Source: Gemmatimonadaceae bacterium (GTDB lineage Bacteria > Gemmatimonadota > Gemmatimonadetes > Gemmatimonadales > Gemmatimonadaceae). Taken from it: DNA of 34,504 bases. The translations under genes were made by a program, and so were the position numbers. Positions within the stretch are counted from its first letter, which is position 1, and each line of letters begins with the position of its first letter. Of this stretch, positions 29,714 through 34,504 are shown in pieces. Under the pieces are notes generated by a model, which searched no databases, was not told the DNA's origin, and worked only from the letters and a program-made list of their open reading frames with translations. The stretch is from NCBI GenBank assembly GCA_017881685.1, contig JADGQR010000004.1, positions 1-34,504 on the forward strand, written 5' to 3'.

Positions 29714-30664
29714 CTAAATACCCGCGTGAGCTCCGGTTGGTACCGGCGTCCTCCATCCGTACGGGTCGGGAAGCCGTCCCTCGGCGATTCCCATGTAGGT
29801 ATCCTGGATGACCTTGGTGATCGGACCGCGCTTCCCACTGCCGACCTGGATTCTGTCCACCGACCGGATTGGCGTTATCTCGGCTGCCGTTCCGGAGAAG
29901 AACAGCTCGTCGGCGACATAAAGCATTTCACGCGGCAACACGTGCTCGATCACTTCATACCCGGCATCGCGAGCGATACGCATCACAGAATCACGAGTGA
30001 TTCCGTTGAGAATCCCCGACGCGATCGTCGGAGTGAACAGCTTTCCATCTCGGACGAGGAAGAGATTCTCGCCGCTTCCCTCCGAGACAAGTCCGAACGA
30101 ATCGAGCATGATTCCCTCGGAATAATGGTCGAGTCTCGCTTCCATCTTCGACAGCTGCGAGCTGAGGTAGTTGCCGCCGGCCTTCGCCATGGTCGGGAAC
30201 GTGTCAGGCGCTGCCCGACGCCAGCTCGAGACGCATACATCGACTCCTTCAGACGCCGACTCGTGACCGAGGTAGCGGCCCCACGTCCAGGGAATGATGA
30301 AGACCTCGAGCGGGCATTCGTGCGGGAGGACGCCCATCTGCTCGCCGGTTCTTACGGCGACTGGCCGGAGGTAGCAGTGCGGCAGATCGTTCTCCGTGAC
30401 TGTATCCAGGGCCGCCTGAATCAGCGTCTCCTGCGAATGTTCGAGCGGCATTCGATAGATCCTGCACGAGTCGGCGAGCCGGCGCATGTGATCCTGCAGA
30501 CGGAAGATCGCGGGCCCTTCAGGCGTCGCGTAGCAGCGGATCCCCTCGAATACGCTCGAGCCATAGTGAACTACGTGACTCATTACGTGAATGGTCGCGT
30601 CTTCCCAGTTCACAAACTTTCCGTCGCGCCAGATTCTGTGGTGGTTATCCGCCCGTTCCATCAT
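29714..30664 (-). CDS. ilvE: Branched-chain amino acid aminotransferase
   Basis: The 316-residue fold-type IV PLP enzyme performs the last step of Val, Leu and Ile synthesis. Motifs: IWRDGKFVNWEDATIHVMSH, HYGSSVFEGIRCY, the PLP Lys161 in TMAKAGGNYLSSQLSKMEA, EGIMLDSFGLVSEGSGENLF, ASGILNGITRDSVM and LFFSGTAAEITPIRSVD. Two adjacent ATGs (30664, 30661) follow AAGAGGA very closely, so the second is a fair alternative. It lies 29 bp after the amidohydrolase gene. Confidence 0.96.
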   Translation of the reverse strand: MMERADNHHRIWRDGKFVNWEDATIHVMSHVVHYGSSVFEGIRCYATPEGPAIFRLQDHMRRLADSCRIYRMPLEHSQETLIQAALDTVTENDLPHCYLRPVAVRTGEQMGVLPHECPLEVFIIPWTWGRYLGHESASEGVDVCVSSWRRAAPDTFPTMAKAGGNYLSSQLSKMEARLDHYSEGIMLDSFGLVSEGSGENLFLVRDGKLFTPTIASGILNGITRDSVMRIARDAGYEVIEHVLPREMLYVADELFFSGTAAEITPIRSVDRIQVGSGKRGPITKVIQDTYMGIAEGRLPDPYGWRTPVPTGAHAGI

Positions 30665-30693
30665 TCCTCTTGTGGTGCCGGTTTACATCAAAT

Positions 30694-32052
30694 CTACGCA
30701 GGTCTCACGATTTGCGGCTGACTTCGCTCCCAGGACGATAGGACCTCGGCCGCCGCATGAACGCGCCCGGCCAGATCCGGATCGATATCCAGCACCTTTC
30801 CGCCTGCAAGCAGAGGTTTTCCCTTCACTGCGACAAACTCGGCGTCAGCACCAGCCAGCGCGAAGATGACCGCCGCATCGACGTTTCCAACCGGAGTTAC
30901 GCGAGCCGCAGACAGCGAGAACACAGACAGGTCTGCATCCTTCCCGACTTCGAGCGAACCCACCTTGTCATCGATCCGAAGGGCTCTCGCTCCGCCCAGC
31001 GTTGCGAGTTCGAGAGCCTGATGAGCCGGGATGACCTGCTCGTTCCGGCGCGATGCGCGCTGAAACAGAACAGCCAGACGTGCCTCTTCGAGAATGTCCA
31101 TCCGGTTGTTGCTCGCGACCGAATCAGAGCCGAGCCCGACTTTCACTCCAGCCTCGAGCAGCTCGACCAGTGGAGAGATTCCGTGTCCGAACTTCGCATT
31201 CGACGCCGGGCAATGAGCGATGGTGCAATTGTGCCTCGCGATCGATGCGATGTCTTCCGCATCCAGCCGAACGGCGTGGATCAAAAGAGGTGAAGTCGCA
31301 AGACATCCAGTCTTTTCAAGGAGTGCTACCGGAGAACGACCGCGCGGAACCACTTCGAGACTTCGCTCGAGCCACTCCTCGGCGAATGCGCCGGTTCCAC
31401 TCTGCACCAGCTCCTGCTCCGCGGCGCTCTCGGCGATGTGAAGCCCCATCAGCCAGCCTTCTTCGCGCGCAAAGTCAGCTGACGCCTTGTACAGCAGGTC
31501 CGAAACCGTGTAGGGCGCGTGCGGTGAAATCCCGAGCTTTACGAGATCGGTTTGAAGTGGAGCAAGCTCGGCGACGCGTGCGCGCAGTGCTTTGATCGAC
31601 GCCTCGCACTGCTCTGGTCCAGAGCCGAACGTCTCCTGAAACATGATTCCGCGAACGCCCATCTCGAGCATCGCATGCATGACGAACCCGGTCGCGCAGG
31701 TGTCGGCGTAGGTCGTGATTCCTGAATGAAGCCCTTCTACGATTCCGTATCGCGCGGAATCGAGAAGCATGTCGTCAGTCAGTGCGTGCTTGCGACTGCT
31801 CCGCAACTTGTCGATCCAGTCGTTGAAACAGAGATCCTCGAGGAAGCCACGCATCGATGTCAACTCGAGATGCGTGTGGGCGTTGATCAGCCCCGGAAGG
31901 ATTACCGCATCGCCGAAGTCGCGATCTTCACCGTCAGGCGCGGCGGCTGCGTTTCCGACATAAACAATCTTTCCACCATCTTCGACCACGCAGCCGTTTT
32001 CGATCGGCGGCTGAGCAACGGGAACTACCCAGCGCGCACGATATCGCTTCAT
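30694..32052 (-). CDS. Amidohydrolase of the MTA/SAH or aminofutalosine deaminase group
   Basis: The 452-residue cytoplasmic metal-dependent deaminase has: ILPGLINAHTHLELTSMRGF with His59/His61, GISPHAPYTVS (175-184), MGLHIAESAAEQ with His205 and Glu208, SPLLIHAVRLD, HCPASNAKFGHG and VGLGSDSVASNNRMDIL with the catalytic Asp. The SPHAPYTVS pattern fits deaminases of S-adenosylhomocysteine, methylthioadenosine or aminodeoxyfutalosine (menaquinone route); these cannot be separated by eye. The start overlaps the PBP stop by 4 nt, so the two genes are coupled. Confidence 0.82.
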   Translation of the reverse strand: MKRYRARWVVPVAQPPIENGCVVEDGGKIVYVGNAAAAPDGEDRDFGDAVILPGLINAHTHLELTSMRGFLEDLCFNDWIDKLRSSRKHALTDDMLLDSARYGIVEGLHSGITTYADTCATGFVMHAMLEMGVRGIMFQETFGSGPEQCEASIKALRARVAELAPLQTDLVKLGISPHAPYTVSDLLYKASADFAREEGWLMGLHIAESAAEQELVQSGTGAFAEEWLERSLEVVPRGRSPVALLEKTGCLATSPLLIHAVRLDAEDIASIARHNCTIAHCPASNAKFGHGISPLVELLEAGVKVGLGSDSVASNNRMDILEEARLAVLFQRASRRNEQVIPAHQALELATLGGARALRIDDKVGSLEVGKDADLSVFSLSAARVTPVGNVDAAVIFALAGADAEFVAVKGKPLLAGGKVLDIDPDLAGRVHAAAEVLSSWERSQPQIVRPA

Positions 32053-34358
32053 CGAGCGTGAGGCGCGCTCGATGAGTCGTTGGTCCTTCCGGTATCGAGT
32101 CTGTTTCGAATCGTGTCAGGACGAGATCTGTTGCGAAGCGTATCTGTAGATCTTCGCGGCGTTGGTGTCGCGCCGGGAACTACTCGCTGCTGATTTCCCG
32201 ACGGATTGTAGGCCGGCGGCGGCGGATAATTCGGCGGCGGACCAAGCCCAAGCGTGTCGTATCCCGACGCATAGCCGAGGTGCTTGTCGCACTCATGAGT
32301 TGGCTCCGTGCCCGGGATGTACACCTCTGTACCAACGACATCGCGAGGACAGTACGGCGTCTGAAGCAATCCCGTCGTGAAGTCGATCTCGCGCGTGATG
32401 ATGTCCTGAGGCCTTGGCCAATCCGGAGGCGCCGGTCTTCTGCGATACACTTCGCTCATGAATTGCGTCCACGCTGGCGCGGCAAGTCGTCCGCCCTGCG
32501 CGTCAGCCATGATTTTCTTCGGCTTGTCGAATCCGATCCAGACTCCCGCGAGGAGATCCGGCGTGTAGCCGATGAACCAGACGTTGGTTCCGTCGTTTGT
32601 CGTTCCGGTCTTGCCGCCGGCCGGAAGATGAAAGCCTGCGCCCCAGACAGATCCGGCCGCAGTTCCACGTCGAATCACGTCCTTCATCATGTCGACCATG
32701 ATCCACGCTTCTTCAGGCGAGAGAACCTGCGTTCGCGTCGGAGTCTGCTGCCACAGGACTTCCTGCTTCGCATTCTCGACTCGAAGAATTGCGTTTGGCG
32801 TCGCGCGGATTCCCTGATTCGCAAACACCGAGTACGCCGATATCATCTCCATTGGATAGACGTCCGCGGCACCGATGAAGATCGACGGATACGGCGGAAT
32901 CGGAGTCGTGATTCCGAAATTCCGCGCTTCGTTGATGATCGTCTGCTCACCGAGCTCCATGCCGACGCGAATCGCGATGATGTTGCGTGACTCGTAGAGT
33001 CCGCGGCGCATCGGCATCGGGCCAAGAAATTTTCCGTCGTAGTTCTTCGGCTCCCAGTTGGTTCCCGTTCCCTGATCGACAACGAGCGGAGAATCATTGA
33101 CGATGTACGAAGGAGGCCGGCCGTTCTGAACTGCCGACGCATAGACGATCGGCTTGAACGACGAACCGGGCTGCCGGAGCGCCTGCGTCGCGCGATTGAA
33201 CTTCGAATCGTAGAAGTCGCGTCCGCCGACCATCGCCTTGACCGCGCCGTTGCGAGGATCGATCGCGACGAACGCGCCCTGGAGATACGGCGAGTTCTCT
33301 CCCGGCTCCGAGCCGGCGAGACTTCGCGCGATGTAGTGCTCGTAAGATTCGTCCGAGAATTTTCCGAATCGCCCGCTCTCGATTCGCTTGAGCTGAAGCT
33401 CGAGTGAACGCTCCGCGGCGAGCTGCATATCGAGATCGAGCGTTGTGTAGACCTTTAGGCCCTGCTCGTAGAGCTGTCGTCCGAACTGCGCGTCGAGCTG
33501 CTGTCTGATCCATTCGACGAAATACGGCGCGGTGTCACCCGATTCGGTCTTGCTCGCGAGCTGAAGCGGAAACGCCTCGGCTCCGCGTGCTTCTACGTCG
33601 CTGATTGCGCCATTCTGGCGCATGAGCTCGATGACCGTGTTGCGACGCTGAATTGCGCGGTCGGGATGCTTGCGTGGATTGTAGCGCTCTGGCGCCTTGG
33701 GCAATGCCGCAAGTGTCGCGGCTTCGGCGATGTTCAGATCGCGAACCGACTTTCCGAAGTACCGCTGCGACGCAGTCTCGACACCGAAAGCGCCGTTGCC
33801 GAGTGAGATCTGATTGAGGTAGAGCTCGAGAATCTTCTTCTTGTCGAACTTCGCTTCGATCTGACGGGCGACTTTCCCTTCCCTGATTTTTCGAACGAGC
33901 GTCTTTTCGCGAGTGATGCTTTCGGGAAAGACATTTCGCGCGAGCTGCATCGTGATCGTCGAGAAGCCTTCGTCGAAGCGCCGGGCGAGGATGTCCCGCG
34001 CGAGAGCTCCAAAGACGCGTCTCCAGTCGATTCCGGAGTGATCGTAGAAGCGCTTGTCCTCGGTGATGACGAAAGCCTGCTGAACCGTCAACGGAATCTC
34101 GTCGAGCTTGACCAGGGTTCGGCGCTCGTTGCCCAGCTCGGCTATGAAGCGGCCGTCAGCGGCGTAAAGCTTCGAGGTTTGTCGCGGTGTGTAGTCGTTC
34201 AGCGACTCCACCGGAGGGCATTTGCCGCCGCGGCAGACAAGCGCCCAGGCGCCGTACGCAACACCGAGTCCGGATGCGACACCAAATGTGAGAAGCAGCA
34301 GCAGGACTCTTACGAGAGTCGGATGTCTGCGACGAAAAGAGACCGAGCGTTTAGCCAT
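32049..34358 (-). CDS. Class A penicillin-binding protein (PBP1A-type)
   Basis: The 769-residue bifunctional peptidoglycan synthase has one N-terminal membrane helix (about 15-38). Glycosyltransferase domain: ITEDKRFYDHSGIDWRR with catalytic Glu100, GFSTITMQLARNVF and KKILELYLNQISLGNGAFG. Transpeptidase: RQPGSSFKP (Ser399, Lys402), SRN (457-459) and GGKTGTTNDGTNVWFIGYTPD (Lys583). It ends with a Pro/Asn/Arg-rich disordered tail after a short region with two cysteines (TPYCPRD ... THECDKH). Its promoter directly abuts the ATG, so the message looks leaderless. It is the first gene of a run with the deaminase, ilvE and the HNH gene. Confidence 0.95.
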   Translation of the reverse strand: MAKRSVSFRRRHPTLVRVLLLLLTFGVASGLGVAYGAWALVCRGGKCPPVESLNDYTPRQTSKLYAADGRFIAELGNERRTLVKLDEIPLTVQQAFVITEDKRFYDHSGIDWRRVFGALARDILARRFDEGFSTITMQLARNVFPESITREKTLVRKIREGKVARQIEAKFDKKKILELYLNQISLGNGAFGVETASQRYFGKSVRDLNIAEAATLAALPKAPERYNPRKHPDRAIQRRNTVIELMRQNGAISDVEARGAEAFPLQLASKTESGDTAPYFVEWIRQQLDAQFGRQLYEQGLKVYTTLDLDMQLAAERSLELQLKRIESGRFGKFSDESYEHYIARSLAGSEPGENSPYLQGAFVAIDPRNGAVKAMVGGRDFYDSKFNRATQALRQPGSSFKPIVYASAVQNGRPPSYIVNDSPLVVDQGTGTNWEPKNYDGKFLGPMPMRRGLYESRNIIAIRVGMELGEQTIINEARNFGITTPIPPYPSIFIGAADVYPMEMISAYSVFANQGIRATPNAILRVENAKQEVLWQQTPTRTQVLSPEEAWIMVDMMKDVIRRGTAAGSVWGAGFHLPAGGKTGTTNDGTNVWFIGYTPDLLAGVWIGFDKPKKIMADAQGGRLAAPAWTQFMSEVYRRRPAPPDWPRPQDIITREIDFTTGLLQTPYCPRDVVGTEVYIPGTEPTHECDKHLGYASGYDTLGLGPPPNYPPPPAYNPSGNQQRVVPGATPTPRRSTDTLRNRSRPDTIRNRLDTGRTNDSSSAPHAR

Positions 34359-34362
34359 TCGG

Positions 34363-34391
34363 GTTATAAGCTAATGTCCGCACCGTGACAC
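34363..34391 (-). promoter_or_regulatory. Promoter of the class A PBP gene
   Basis: On the minus strand, -35 GTGTCA (34391-34386) and -10 TATAAC (34368-34363) are 17 bp apart. Only 4 nt separate the -10 from the ATG at 34358, so transcription should begin at or next to the start codon. Confidence 0.6.
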
Positions 34392-34413
34392 CGCCTCCGT
34401 GTCTCCCTATTTT
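34385..34413 (+). promoter_or_regulatory. Promoter of tyrS
   Basis: -35 GTGACA (34385-34390) and -10 TATTTT (34408-34413) are 17 bp apart. The ATG at 34419 is 5 nt after the -10, which fits leaderless mRNA. The -35 overlaps that of the divergent PBP promoter. Confidence 0.55.
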
Positions 34414-34418
34414 GCAGA

Positions 34419-34504
34419 ATGACTGAACAGAACTCCGTGCTGGACGAGCTTGCCTGGCGCGGACTCCTCCACCAAAGCACTGAAGGTCTCGCCGAAGCTC
34501 TCGC
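34419..34504 (+). CDS. tyrS: Tyrosyl-tRNA synthetase, 5' fragment
   Basis: Only 28 codons are in the window. They read MTEQNSVLDELAWRGLLHQS followed by TEGLAEAL. The L-D-E-L-x-W-R-G-L-x-H-Q-(S/T)-T-(E/D) pattern is the usual bacterial TyrRS N-terminus. The catalytic part is beyond the right edge. Confidence 0.8.
   Translation, partial: MTEQNSVLDELAWRGLLHQSTEGLAEAL

Noticed and set aside
29669-30721. 350-codon open frame on the plus strand
   Set aside because: It is the antisense shadow of ilvE.

Overview
The window is 34.5 kb of chromosomal DNA from a diderm bacterium. It carries outer-membrane beta-barrel proteins, lipoproteins, an MCE/MlaD protein, a class A PBP and an Omp85-type barrel. 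By eye the base composition is moderately GC-rich and many genes start with GTG or TTG. The mix fits an uncultured soil-type Gemmatimonadota: Rickettsia-type isocitrate dehydrogenase with a C-terminal extension, lysine-rich histone-H1-like proteins, an NtrY/NtrC system beside an Omp85 barrel, and secreted amidohydrolases. The phylum is inferred from gene style, not from a marker. I see no rRNA, CRISPR, phage or insertion sequence; it reads as core genome with a few accessory cassettes.

Layout. 1-2745 (-): isocitrate dehydrogenase followed by an M28 metallopeptidase cut by the left edge. 2854-2927: tRNA-Arg(CCG) with a clear promoter. 2979-5472 (+): PQQ-propeller lipoprotein and secreted amidohydrolase, separated by a perfect hairpin that contains the amidohydrolase start codon. 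5474-7845: divergent outer-membrane barrel (-) and lone MCE protein (+). 8042-10679 (+): rho-ruvX-mltG, coupled by 4-nt overlaps. 10669-14410: small housekeeping genes on both strands (aroH, thiE, an HD-GYP phosphodiesterase, rlmI, mutM), packed with tail-to-tail overlaps. 14512-15291: methyltransferase-like protein of unknown role.

15292-17950 is the most interesting segment. A 51-residue peptide gene with its own SD and intrinsic terminator is followed by a zinc metallopeptidase (HExxH) that overlaps by 4 nt an ATP-grasp ligase. The ligase has the D-Ala-D-Ala-ligase catalytic lobe but lacks the Ddl N-terminal signature. I read this as a candidate peptide-modifying or amide-ligating system.

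17993-24005: a 43-residue histone-H1-like protein (-), the threonine-degradation pair tdh-kbl (+), a small barrel (+), mpg (-), and a 604-residue NYN-nuclease protein with two OST-HTH/LOTUS-like domains and an H1-like tail (-).

24114-29051 (+): a five-gene run coupling an NtrY-like kinase, a small membrane coiled-coil protein and a sigma-54 NtrC-type regulator to an Omp85-like barrel and a DUF4390-like secreted protein. This suggests nitrogen- or envelope-linked control of outer-membrane functions. 29018-34358 (-): class A PBP, amidohydrolase/deaminase, ilvE and an HNH protein. At the right edge the start of tyrS diverges from the PBP gene; the two promoters share one -35 region and both look leaderless.
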